A stretch of DNA of 64,000 bases from Orobanche coerulescens (Eukaryota > Streptophyta > Magnoliopsida > Lamiales > Orobanchaceae), in NCBI GenBank assembly GCA_033398695.1, contig CM065802.1, positions 201,457,096-201,521,095 on the forward strand, written 5' to 3'. Under the pieces are notes generated by a model. It ran no database searches. It was not told the DNA's origin and was given only the letters and a program-made list of their open reading frames with translations. Within the stretch, counting starts at the first letter, position 1. The number at the start of each line of letters is the position of its first letter. The position numbers and the translations under genes were made by a program. This document shows positions 32,683 to 44,545 of the stretch, one piece after another.

Positions 32683-34844
32683 ACAGGCTCTCAACATATC
32701 CTCCAGTGTATGAATCGTCCGCTCTGACTGTCCGTCTATCTGAGGGTGGTAGGATGTGCTAACTCTCAACTCAGTTCCCAAAGCTCGATGAACAGCCTGC
32801 CAAAAATGTGATACAAACCGCCCATCTCGATCCGAAACAATACTCTTAGGAGTCTCATGCAACCTCACGATCTCCGCAATGAACACTCGTGCTAGTCTCT
32901 CCGGTCCCCATGTATCCTTAATACCCAAGAAATGAGAAGATTTGGTTAGTCGATCGACAATAACCCAAATTATGTTCATTCTAGTCCGAGTCCTAGGCAT
33001 ACCAGTAACGTCCGTCTTCAAATTGCTCCAACAGTAGTTACTCCTTAGATCCTTGTACATTTTGCTTGTACCATGATGTATGGAATAAGACGTATCATGA
33101 GCTTCTCTCAAGATTTTCTGTCTCAACTCAATGTCATTCGGTACACATAATCTGCCTCGAAACATCAAAATCCCATCATCCTGAATCACAAACCCAGGGG
33201 CTTTCCCCTTCTTCACGTCCTCCCTCAACTGGACTAAAAATAGATCATCATACTGTCTCGCCTTGATATCATCAACCAAGGACGAAGTGATTTCTAACGC
33301 ACATAGCTGACTCTGGACTCTCTGAACCCAAACCTCGATATCCTGACAAATCAAATCCCACTGGATTCTTGTCTGAGGTGTGAGTACTTCTAACATGTAG
33401 AGCCATCGGCTTACCCGGATGGTAAAGAATCTCAAGGTCATAATCTTTAATTAACTCCAACCACCTACGCTGTCTCATGTTCAACTCCTTTTGACTGAAG
33501 ATGTACTTCAGAATCTTGTGATCCGTAAAAATATTACACGGCGACCCATAGACATAATGCCTCCAAATATTTAAAGCGAATGCGACCGCAGCTAACCCCA
33601 AATCATGTGTAGGATAATTTGCTTCATAAGGTTTCAACTGGCGATGCGCGTAAGCAATGACTCTATCTCTCTGCATCAAAACACATCCGAGTCCGAGGAC
33701 CGAAGCATCACTATAAACCAGTAAATCCTCGTTCCCCTAAGGTAAAGCTAAAACTGGTGCAGTAGTTAACCGTCTCTTCAACTCATCAAAGCTATTCTAT
33801 TTATCTGCGTCCACTCAAACTTCTGAGTCATTTGGAGTAACTGGGTGAGTGGTCTAGCGATCTTAGAAAATCCTTCAACGAATCTACGGTAATAGCCTGC
33901 AACTCCCAGAAAACTCCTCACTTCCTTCACATTCTTAGGCGGTTCCCATGCCGTCACTGCCTCTATCTTCTGCGGATCTACCCGAACTCCCTCTGCTGAA
34001 ATCACATGCCCGAGGAATATCACTCCCTTGAGCCAAAACTCACACTTAGATAACTTCACGTACAACTGTTCATCTCTCAAAATGTCTAACACAATCCGAA
34101 GATGTAAAGCGTGCTCCTCCTGACTCCGGGAGTAGATAAGAATGTCGTCGATAAAGACGACTATGAATTTGTCCAGATACTCAATAAAAACTTTGTTCAT
34201 CAACTGCATGAACACTGTTGGGGCGTTGGTTAGCCCGAAAGGCATAACCACAAACTCGTAATGGCCATATCGCGTCCGAAAAGCAGCTTTCGGTATATCA
34301 CTATCCAGAATCCTCAACTGGTAATAGCCCGATCATAAATCAATCTTCGAAAATACTGCCGCTCCCTGAAGCTGATCAAACAAGTCATCGATTCGGGGCA
34401 AAGGGTACTTGTTTTTTATGGTCAGCTTGTTTAATTCTCGATAGTCGATGCATAGACGAAGCGATCTATCCTTCTTCTTAACAAACAGCACAGACGCACC
34501 CCAAGGAGATGTACTCGGTCGAATATACCCTTTATCTAGCAATTCCCCCAACTGTTTCTTCAACTCCAACATCTCCGACGGTGCCATATGATACGGTGCT
34601 CGAGAAACAGGAGCCGCATTCGGCTCTAGATCAATAGGAAACTCCACTTCCCTCTGCGGTGGTAATCCCGGCAAGTCATCAGAAATACGTCAGGATACTC
34701 ATTCACAACTGGAATCGACGACATGTCAATTCCACCATCCCCCGCCTTCAAAGCGTAACACCAGTAGCCTACACAACCCTGGTTCAGAAGTTTTATCTCC
34801 TTAAAGGCGCTAATCACATATCCCGATCTACCCGGTTTACAACC
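32683..34844 (-). pseudogene. RT, RNase H and integrase N-terminal part of gypsy element I
   Basis: From 34844 down, the PR-RT linker is ISAFKEIKLLNQGCVGYWCYALK.., [34 protein letters not shown] has [42 protein letters not shown]; after a break, [16 protein letters not shown] and the active site [11 protein letters not shown]. RNase H has [35 protein letters not shown] (first catalytic region cut). The integrase has YSIHHGTSKMYKDLR, a deletion after LKTDV, VIVDRLTKSSHF, SIVSDRDGRFVSHFW and QIDGQSERTIHTLEDMLRA, cut by J. Several frameshifts. Gag and protease are missing because F begins at 34845. Confidence 0.82.
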
Positions 34845-36790
34845 TGTAACACCCCCGAGATATTCGGAGTATATTACAACGTCGTGGACCCCTACATGGG
34901 ACCCACCAGGCTAAAACAAGAAAAACACTACTCAACTAACCATCTCAGTTAGCAAGGACACACATTTAAATAATGCAACACAGAAAGATACGCCCGGAGC
35001 AACCGGCATAATAAACAGCAACCAACAATATAGTAATCTGGGTTAATACAAAACAAAGTTCGAAGTGAAAAGCCTAAGTACTCGCGAGTACAATCTATAA
35101 GTTTGTAAATATGGGAAACAACCAAATCGAAGTAGACAAAAGAAACAAGAAAACCCAAATGCACATGTCAACGACCCTGGCCAACATCCTCGTACTGTCC
35201 CAGCGCCTGCTCGTCCGGCAAAACATAACCTGAAATCCATAACAAGAATTTCCCCAAAACGGGTCCCCAAAGGGGTTAGCAATTACGCTAGTACAAGTAA
35301 TCAAGGCAAACCATTCGCTTACACGTTTCATAGTACAATGCACCAATTCATTTCAAAAACCAAAACCAAACATGTCTTTTCCGGAAACAAACAGTCAAAC
35401 AAATTTGCCTAGGACCGGGACGAAGCCACAAATCCCACCTGAGGCCTCTAAGGACCCTCCCAAGCTGGCCATATCATAAAACAAATCACGCACATGCATC
35501 GCCTAGGACAGGGACGAAGCCACAAATCCCACCTGAGGCCTATAAGGACCCTCCTGGGCTGGCTAGCTAAACAAAGTCGTGAATCCAGAGTGAAGTCATA
35601 GATTCCCCTGAGGCCCCGTCGGACCCTCCCGGGGTGAGCAAATCACACACAATATACATTACCATTTCACGTTAAGCATAAAGGTTTCCAAAAATACTTG
35701 CCTTGAGTAATTGACGACGACACAAACAAAAGGAAAATCACCGACGAACACTAGGAACCAAAGGAACCGAACCTAACGATTCGAAGAACACAATCACAAC
35801 CATCTCTAAACGAATACGGAAATGGAATACACCCGAAAACCCACCTATGATTATATATACGTATAAAAATAGCAACGAGGGCGGACCACAACCGAACCCT
35901 CTCGATTTCGCAAAACCATGAAAATATACAATGACTCCGTAGGAAAACTAATGATATCAACAAGATTAATCATATTCATCACGGATTAACCAACAAAATC
36001 GAACGAATCGGACGAAATTCCTAAAACCCCCAAATTATCCAAAAGTAGGGTTCTAAGAGAATTACCTTGGATTAGGATAAAAGATTCGTGTTGATGTTGT
36101 TATTATACACCAAGAACTCAAGGAAGATGATGGTTGAGATGATTAGAGGAAGAAATTGCCAAGAAAATCGCCTGGAATCGCTAACGCCGCGGAGGGGGAA
36201 AGAAATGAGAACAATACGTTCATCAGGGTCAACTCCCTGGTTTATATAGCCAGGGAGTGTTAGTGCGCGCTAACACCCATAACTTAGCGTGCGCTAACGG
36301 GACAAAACTCCAGTCCAGGAGTTAATGTCCCAGTCCAGTAACTAGATTACTTGGCCGTTAGCGTGCGCTACCCAAAACGTAGCGTGCGCTAATAACCTCT
36401 CGGTAGCGCGCGCTATCGGACATAGCGTGCGTTACCTTGACAACAGCCGAGTCCAGAAACAAACTGCCAGTACACACCTGATCCAGTTAGCGCGCGCTAT
36501 CGGCCAAACGTAGCGTGCGCTACCTGGGCACCTAACCGAGTCCAGTAGCAAACTGTCCAGTACAGGGCAGTCATGCTAGCGCACGTTACCGGACACCTTA
36601 GCGTGCGCTAGTCCCCCGACATTAGCGTGCGCTAGGCAACGTAGCGTACGCTAATCTGTTAGTATAGAGGGATGGAAATAGAACTGCCACTCCCAGGGCT
36701 TACTCGCTAGCGTGCGCTACGAAGTAGACGTAGCGTGCGCTACTAAGGGACCTCTAGCGTGCGCTATGCAGAAAAATTAGCTGAGATGTC
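34845..36790 (-). repeat. LTR F, inserted in pol of element I and cut on its U3 side
   Basis: The minus-strand 3' end is CGGGGGTGTTACA. It is collinear with LTR C: tandem units at 35404-35640, AAGGCAAGTA (minus, 35696-35705), donor-like AAG/GTAATT near 36066, TATATAAA (minus, 36241-36248), then a palindrome array. No primer-binding site follows the LTR end, so it is a 3' or solo LTR. The U3 start is lost where the LINE sequence begins. Confidence 0.75.
36258..36768 (-). promoter_or_regulatory. TAGCGYGCGCTA palindrome array in the U3 of LTR F
   Basis: About fifteen units of TAGCG-(TG/CG/CA/TA)-CGCTA, often in pairs 10-20 bases apart, immediately upstream (element orientation) of the TATA box. 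It is the densest array in the window. Confidence 0.75.
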
Positions 36791-36801
36791 CTCAAACACC
36801 C

Positions 36802-37842
36802 TTGTATAAGGTGTTCTTTTCGGCGATTTGGGTGAATTTTTCTTACCTTTCGGTTCATCTATTTGACAAAAGAAGTCTTTTTATTATTGCTTCAATGCTT
36901 GGAAAACCTCTTAGGATTGACAGTGCCACAGCTGATTTATCTAGAGCTTCTACTCCACGGGTATGTGTTGAAATTAATGTGTCTCAATCCTTATTGCAAG
37001 AGGTGAAAATAAATCGTGATGGGAAAACATTATTTCAACTTGTTGAGTATGAGAACATCCCAAAATTTTGCTCAACTTGTAAGCACCTTGGTCATGTTGT
37101 GTTGGACTGCAAATCTGTGAAAAAACCTTCTGCATCAGCCCATGCTGGTACCTCTTTGAGCAGACCACCTCATCTGGAGGTTAAGGCTTCAGCCCAACAG
37201 CCCTCCAGCCCAGTCCAGGCTATGCAGCAGCCCGCTAGTGCAGTTGTCGATCCCCAGGCCGGACTCCCAAACCTAGGTTTTCCGCCGCCCGTTGACTCTA
37301 ATTTGGATGAATCGATTTCTTTAGATTCGAAAGGAATTGTTACCTTTAATCCAGGATGCAATAATCCAACGAACAAGCCGGTGAATGTTTCAAAAATTAG
37401 GGATGATATCCTTCAATCTTATGATCGGTTTGATGATGTTTCAGAAGTCGAGTCGTTGTGTATCACTATTCAAAATGATGCTCTTTCAACGCCTAACTCT
37501 TTTGTTGAGAAGAATTATTACTCGGATGGGGACAACAATTCGGATTCGGCGCCTATTATACCACCCCCAAATAAAAAAGTTAAGAAAAAATCTAAGAATA
37601 ATACCGCCAACCCAAAGAATGTTGAGGAATGGGTGGAGGACCAGAACCAAATGACGAAACATATTCAAGAGAGACTTTATACACTACAAAAGATCGATCC
37701 TTGCTCGTCCGACGATGTTCAAGTGAAGAATCGGAACAAGAATGTTTACTTGAAGGATAAGGAACCTGACTCTGACAAGGATATGGAATTTCAAAAGGTT
37801 GTGGGCAAGAAAAAGAAAAAGGAAGATAAAACAAGGAAATAG
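36802..37842 (+). pseudogene. LINE (L1-type) ORF1 fragment, 5'-truncated
   Basis: 346 codons open. After a short N-terminus comes a DUF4283-like segment (WVNFSYLSVHLFDKRSLFIIASMLGKPLRIDSATADLSRASTPRVCVEI), then a zinc knuckle, FCSTCKHLGHVVLDC (zf-CCHC_4 type). A Pro/Gln-rich linker, an Asp/Ser-rich stretch and a very basic tail ending KKKKKEDKTRK follow. In plant LINEs this protein binds the RNA. The usual ORF2 (endonuclease and RT) does not follow. A poly(A) tract comes about 95 bases after the stop. The frame may stay open because the insertion is young or by chance. Confidence 0.72.
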
Positions 37843-37952
37843 CTAGCTAGTGCTTCGTTCCCTGTGTTTTTTTTATTTCAGCTATGTAGGGGATTTAGCA
37901 CCCCCAATTTGCACTAGGTGATTTATAAAATCGTGGTTTTTAAAAAAAAAAA
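37843..37952 (+). other. 3' UTR and poly(A) tail of the LINE insertion
   Basis: A T-rich UTR follows the stop, then a run of twelve A residues at about 37941-37952, the hallmark of target-primed insertion. No clear target duplication was seen between the flanks (about 36780-36800 and 37953 onwards). Confidence 0.65.
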
Positions 37953-39510
37953 AGTCAAGAACATTATCAATGTAATACTATGATGATTAAACACACTCTC
38001 AATCCATCAACACTTCCGATTAACGTTGAACATGTTAAAAGTTTGTGTTTCTTTACATTCTTCATCATCTTTCCAATGATTACGTTAAGCCAAACCAGAA
38101 ATGAAATAATGACTTTAAGTTTTAAGCCTAATAAGAACATCATCCTAATTTACGTCATCCTAATACACGAGGACCAACGTAATAAAATTCAGTTGTTAAT
38201 TCTACTGCATCATTATCACCCATAATTGTTATAATCGTCCTAAAAACACTATCAACATATTAATGTAGTGATCAACACCTTCTTGAGTTATCAACACACC
38301 CGATTATCTTGAATATATAAAGGTTATACTTGTGTTCTTCATAATCCATTATCATCCCTTAAAAGATTTGTTTAAAACATAATTATATCATTGAGGGTTT
38401 TTGAAATCCTAAGGACATCATCAAATTCTTCCGAATGAGTTGTTAAACCTTCTCCAATATATGGCTATAACATCATAGGATCCTACTAGCAATTAAGAAC
38501 ATATTCATAACTCTAATCTCCTGATTTTAACATGATTACCTAAGGGTTCTATATTGAACATGTTATTCCACAACTTCATCAATCATTCAAGGAATGGTTC
38601 TAACAATACTATCATGTTCCAAACTAAATTTGTACATAACTTCAATGTTCATCATGATCTACTAGGTTATTCTACTACTAACATCAACAATCATATGAAG
38701 CAACAAGAGTAAGATAACCAACCTCAAGAAAGGGATGAAAAATAGCACCAAATCTTCAAAGAACACACTCCTAGCTTCTAGTTACCAAGCTATAATCCAA
38801 GTATTGTAGCTCTAATACGAGATTGGAGGGCAAGTATATGATTTAAGGGGGCAGGGAATCGGTTATGAGAGAGGGAGGATGGAATAGAGTCGTGCAGAAA
38901 TGAAGGGCAACCCATACTTTTATAACCCGAATTCAGCATTACGTACGCTATAGCTAAAATATTAACGTACTTTACAAACATTACATACGTAACCTTATGA
39001 GTATTACGTACGTAACCTTATGAGTATTACGTACGTAACAGATTCTCAGATGTTACTGACTCAAAATACACATGTTCTTACGTACGTTGCCAAAATGGAT
39101 GTACGTAAGGCTCTTGTACATTACGTACGCTAAGGCGGGGTCATTACGTACATAATGGCCGTTGACTAGGCTGTCATGATCGACTCCCGACCACCTACCC
39201 ACGCTCAGTCCCACCCACCGAAAGGTGAGTTGTTGATAGATACACCGCATTACGTACATTAACATAAGACCGTTACGTACGTAATGCTACGTACATAGCG
39301 TATGTAAAGATAACAAGCTAGCGCACGCTAAGGGCAACGACAAGTAAAAATGAAATTCTCCCAATAACATCTAACAATCAACTATAGTATGAACGACAAA
39401 GATTTCAATTTAACATAATTCATCAATATACTCATTACAATAAACACATATATGGTGCGACAATGCTCGATTTAAACGAAGAATACAGTAGTAAAGGCGA
39501 GGGTATTATA
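37953..39510 (-). repeat. LTR K (minus strand), cut on its 3' side
   Basis: The minus-strand start is TATAATACCCTCGCC at 39510 (TGTAATACCC with one change). A palindrome array lies at 38938-39325 and the TATA box TTATAAAAG (minus) near 38919-38930. The downstream part runs to the LINE poly(A). No terminal GTTACA or primer-binding site was found on its left. It is gypsy-type by its ends. No coding sequence. Confidence 0.6.
38938..39325 (-). promoter_or_regulatory. TTACGTACGTAA-type array in the U3 of LTR K
   Basis: About twelve units, mostly TTACGTACGTAA and hybrids such as TTACGTACGCTAA, plus one TAGCGCACGCTAA at the far end. The array ends directly before TTATAAAAG (element orientation). 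Confidence 0.7.
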
Positions 39511-42071
39511 GTAATGATTCCCAGAACACTCCCCTTGTATCGAGCACTAAAACAATAATGGTGCAGAAGATATTGCCTGGGTAAAAAACTATACAATCCA
39601 AAACAAAATCCCATGGTAAAATAAAGGCTTGATGAGGAAAATAATTGCAACGCACCAACAAGATAAGTCATGTATATTTCCCCTGATGAATACAGAACAC
39701 CCCCTCCCCAATGAGTATCTTGAATCATAGGAGTTGGAAACTATCCCAAGAAACATCCCAGTGGGAAAAGTACCGCTTGGTCTAAGTTGAATAGAAGTAC
39801 AACACATCACTTTATGGATGTTCTCATGGTCACCTTGTTAAAAACCTTACCAAGTAAAAACCCAACGGGAAAAATAAACCTTGGTTTAAGGACAAAAAGA
39901 GTGTGACACATTCCAAGTGCAAGTCGAAAATCTAATTATTCAAAGTCTTGACCTTTATGGACTAATTCAACCATACTTTACTCGTTTCAATACACATCAT
40001 AGACACTGTAATAAACTCTAAAAACTACACACTCATAGATTTTCATTCACAAATAGTATGTAACCTCAATCGGCCTGAGCAGATCATAAAGCTCTATCCA
40101 AGTTAACTTGGAAAATTACCGGATATATCCGTGACTCGTCCTACTTTGCAACAAGAGACATATGTCACTCAATATTATAGATACGATCAAATGGTTGATT
40201 TTATTGGAAAGTAGACACATATATCTTTCCAATAGTACCAATTTCACCATTTTCTAACAAATGAGCTGTCGTGTAGGTCATATGGGAGTTGACTAATACA
40301 TTCTAGGCAAATTCAGGTATCAGTTTTCAAGTGTTATCAAGATAGAACAAGCTTCAAGCCTATCGTAAATCACATATATTGCATGAGTACATCCTAGGCC
40401 ATCATCAATGTTCGAGTCAAACATGAGTACGTAATACCATACATTGATAGAGAGAACTACTCTTAAGACTGTGTCATCACTTAAGTGAGCCAAGTCCTAT
40501 CATGACTTCAACTAGTCATTGGGAATCATATAGGCATTACTTTATCGTCTCTTAGCGTCCCTTAGATTGCCTTAAATCGATTGCTGAATATGTATCATCA
40601 AGTGTCCTCAAGATCCTTTCATTCTTAACTTCGGATTTAGCTGAATCTCTTAGTCAAGAGTACATCACTATAAACCCTTGGTTTTTCATGCAAAAACTTC
40701 ATATCTCCAAATCAAGTATATACTTTGTGTGTGTGACGGACAATCACTTGTTAACGTGCTCCATGGTTAGGAGCCACTTGATTTGGGTTTGATCCACCAC
40801 GAGATCATTTATCACTTAACCTAATTCCCCACTAAGATAAGATTTAACCATAAACTGCATGTTAGTTTTTGGGGAACTATCTAACTGATAAGATAGTGGA
40901 TGCTATAACATCCATTATGACATCACAACTAAATTTTGTGTCACCGTAGTTGATTCCAGTGTGTTCTTGGTGAACCTCGCACCATGAGATGAGTTTAACC
41001 CTTTTTCTCACTCGCTTTAACAAAGTATACAGATAGATCTTGTTTTTGGAGTGTTGGCACCACTTCACCAAAGGACTATCACTTTGTTCATACTGGGGTT
41101 GTATATGTTTCCATTTTCGGGCAACACTACAATGTTGTATATTTTCAACGAAGTATGGTTCGAATTAAGCTCATGTTCCATATAATCATGAACTGAATTT
41201 ATTCATAGCTTACTCTTGATGGAATTGGTATTCATTGAGGCGAACCCCAATGATGACTAAAATCCAGAATCACATGAGACGAATGAGTTCATTTGATCAG
41301 ATGATCAAGTTTCATGTACCAAACTCGCATACATTCTTAGTGAGAGTATTTATCGAACCAAGTGGCATCCCAATACTATGGGATCCATGGCCTAGTAACA
41401 CCATATACCATAATTCGTGGTGTTACCGTATCACCATTTTTAGATGAGAATGTCCATCACCGGACACAATCCTTGCAAACATGTTTGCAGTATATAGTTA
41501 ATTTCATCCCGTTAGGGAACTTGTTGAGGCATAGTAGGGACAGACCATGATAATTCGAATTTGTTCTACTCGAACATGATCGCTCGCATCTCTCCCTAAT
41601 GACGGAAAGACTGGCTCATCAAAGTGACTTACGAGATCATATGTCAAGGTATTGTTTAAGAAGACTATGAGTATAAGTGCATGTCATATTCATCATTTAT
41701 AACCCATCATAATGCATTGTGGTGATGCACTTTGGCACATGAAAATATGGCGATAAAGGTTCTTCATGTTAACACAATCCAGTTAGCAAAATGCATACTG
41801 TTACACTTGTAACTAAGCATTTGAATGATGATAGGTATAGATGAATATGAGGTATTGACCTATGATACATAACCATAGCTACTAGTCTTGAGAATCCAAA
41901 AAACCACCACCATGCACCACTAGAATCAAATATAAAGAAATGATTGAACCGATGATACACAATTTGTTTTTTCGTACTTATAGTGCTTTCTTGAAGAGTT
42001 CACTCCCTTCACTAGCTTCAAACACCACAAAATTTCGTGAGCATGTATAAAGGGTGTTCGGATTCCAAAAT
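39511..42071. other. Unclassified AT-rich non-coding sequence, left flank of G
   Basis: No reading frame with recognisable content. A stretch at about 39825-39910 (ACCTTGTTAAAAACCTTACCAAG.., AACCCAACGGGAAAAATAAACCTTGG) resembles, from memory, sequence seen in LTR regions of plant copia elements on the opposite strand. I treat this as a weak hint. It probably continues at 51570. Confidence 0.3.
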
Positions 42072-42273
42072 TGTAATACCCGGTTGTGAATTCATTTATT
42101 ATCATTCAGTAACTGTCACTCAGAATTTTTTTCACTCAGTAATAATCATTCATCATTCATATTCAGTCAACTATGTTCACCATTCGGCGTATTTTGGGAT
42201 CATCACTGTTTGAGATCGAGCCGAGATTATTGTCATCATCATCATCATGTTTTGATTTTCATTTTGAGAGGTA

Positions 42274-42705
42274 GCGCACGCTACCCATTGTAGTTAGCGC
42301 GCGCTAATGAGGTGCATGTAACGCACGTAATGACTCAGTTTTAGCGCACGCTAGCGCAAGTGAGGCAGACAGTCCAGAAGGTACTGGGCTGATATTGGAA
42401 ATTCGTAGCGCACGCTACGAGTGGTAAGTAGCGTACGCTAACTATGCTGGTAACGCACGCTAAGACTTCAGAGTAGCGCACGCTAGCGCGCCGCATCGAG
42501 AGGACAGTAGGTTCTGGACTCCAGGATTTTGGATACCAACTATCAGGTAGCGCACGCTAACATAAGGTTAACGTACGCTAAGGACAGGCTGTTAGCGCAC
42601 GCTACCAAAGGTTCTTAGCGCACGCTAACGATTCAGTCAGGGGGTACTGGACTACCCGGTACACGCGTTAGCGCACGCTAACATCAGGAGTTAGCGCGCT
42701 AAACC
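42274..42705 (+). promoter_or_regulatory. TAGCGCACGCTA array in the U3 of LTR G
   Basis: Fourteen units (TAGCGCACGCTA, TAGCGCGCGCTA, TAACGCACGTAA, TTAACGTACGCTAA and others) with irregular 10-40-base spacing end at the TATA box. The second LTR repeats the array at 48520-48950. The spacers, not the palindromes, account for most of the differences. Confidence 0.75.
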
Positions 42706-43825
42706 GGGATGATATATAGATGCTTTGGTCCAACTTTCGTCATTTCTTCATTTCTCAATCATTTCGGACGAGCTCGGGCGATTCAGAAAGGTCTTTGCGA
42801 GCTACAATCACCTAGCATCATCTTCAACCTTCTAAGTTGGATTAATCATCATCTAAATCAGTTTCATCACTCCAAATCGAGGTAATGATTCTTGGATCTA
42901 GAATTTCGGATCTTGGGTGTTTTGCTTTCGATCTCTTCGTGTAAATCGATGTTATGTGGAATATGTTAGATATGGATTATATATCTTGGATACATGTATT
43001 TCTACGGATTCATTGGTGTAATTTTCGGAATTTGTGAATAATTGAAGAATTGTTCAAGAACCCTTACGGGTTGACTTTGGAATTTTGGGGGTTTTCGACT
43101 AAATGTTGTTGAAATATCGTTCTAAGTATTCCTATTGGATTATTGATAGTATTCATGAGTTTTTGTGGGTTTGAATCATTCATTGGGAGTTGGTTTCGGA
43201 TGTAATTGAGTTTTGGTTGTAAACAATTGGAGATTGTTTACAACGCGTTTGTGTAAATGCCCCAATGAGTTTCGGGTATTGTTGTATCGACTTTTGAGTT
43301 GGTTGTGATTATGCTTGATTCATGTATTAAGAGAATTGTTGGTTTTTGTGTTGTTTAAGGTTGTTCAAGCGGCCGGTAATTTCATTAAGGACGTTGATCG
43401 TGGAAGTACCTTCTCGCCTTCGGTTTGAGGCAAGTTTTATACTTGTACTGGTCAATGAGCTAATGTCATCATGTATGTGTATGAATGTGTTGTATCATTC
43501 CGAGACTTAGTCTCTTCATGAATTCATTGATATCAAGAGATCGTTCGATACGATACCTTCCGGCAATTTTGCCAAATGTTGATTGTTGTTCGTTAACGGC
43601 CGATTCAAGGCATTGTAGTACTCATTATTAATGTCATTGTCGATAGCCGGTTCGCGGTATCGATGTATCGATTGTTGTTAATATAGATGTCAATTTAAGA
43701 CATCGTTGAGATCATTGTTATTCCTGTTTGGATCGTCATTAAAACTGTACAGGCCGATTAAAGGTATTGGCTTATTCATTTCTCACCTTCGTCGTCGGTA
43801 ACCGATTAAAGGTGCCGAGGCATCA

Positions 43826-44260
43826 TTCGTATCATTGTCATCGATTGGCCATTCTCAGGCAAATCTAAATGTTCAATCATTCACTGCATCATTGTTATCG
43901 ATTGACCTTTCTAAGGCAATCGAGGTATTCACTCATTCATCGTGTCATTGTTATCGATTGACCTTTCTAAGGCAATCGAGGTATTCACTCATTCATCGTG
44001 TCATTGTTATCGATTGGCGTTCTCGTGCAAATCGAAGTGTTCAATCATTCACTGCATCATTGTTATCGATTGACCTTTCTAAGGCAATCGAGGTATTCAC
44101 TCATTCATCGTGTCATTGTTATCGATTGACCTTTCTAAGGCAATCGAGGTATTCACTCATTCATAGTGTCATTGTTATCGATTGGCCGCTCTCAGGCAAA
44201 TCGAAGTGTTCAATCATCCATTGCATCATTGTTGTCGGTTGGCCGTTCTAAGGCAATCGA
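43826..44260 (+). repeat. 56-bp tandem repeat, hairpin-bearing, in LTR G
   Basis: About eight units of TCATTGTTATCGATTGACC.. / ..AAGGCAATCGAGGTATTCACTCATTCATCG. Each has a hairpin: CGATTG with CAATCG and CCTT with AAGG, or the variant GCC with GGC. The homologous part of element A's interior (5340-5540) has two units only. The 138-codon ORF across it is an artefact of the repeat. Confidence 0.8.
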
Positions 44261-44344
44261 GGTGTTAATTTGGGACTGTCAAGGACGGTGTCTATCCGTG
44301 TGTTACTATCATCGTGTTGGCCGACTCAAGGCGGACACTATCAT

Positions 44345-44545
44345 TCATTGTGATACGGCCCGTGCGTGGCTTCGCCCTAATTGTGATACGGTGGATGCCG
44401 TGGCCGCCCTAATTGTGATACGGCCGATGCCGTGGCTTCGGCCCTAATTGTGATACGGTGGATGCCGTGGCTTCGCCCTAAGTGTGATACGGCTGGATGC
44501 CGTGGCTTCGGCCCTCATTGTGATACGGCTTCGTGCCGTGGCTTC
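44345..44545 (+). repeat. 30-36-bp tandem repeat (GTGATACGG..CCGTGGCTTCGGCC) in LTR G
   Basis: About six degenerate units, each with ACGG..CCGT or CGGC..GCCG pairing. Several also contain GGC-TTCG-GCC, a hairpin with a UUCG loop in RNA. The second copy is at 50585-50790. Confidence 0.7.

Noticed and set aside
36802..37842. Intact host gene
   Set aside because: The content is LINE ORF1 (DUF4283-like plus zinc knuckle), it lacks a normal N-terminus and ends in a poly(A) tail.
43835..44251. 138-codon ORF encoding a repetitive Ser/His-rich peptide
   Set aside because: It is a by-product of the 56-bp tandem repeat (56 is not a multiple of three and the frame drifts). No start context or conservation argument supports a protein.
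43826..44260. Regular direct repeats resembling a CRISPR array
   Set aside because: The units are near-identical over their full 56 bases with no unique spacers, and lie inside a plant LTR that occurs twice.
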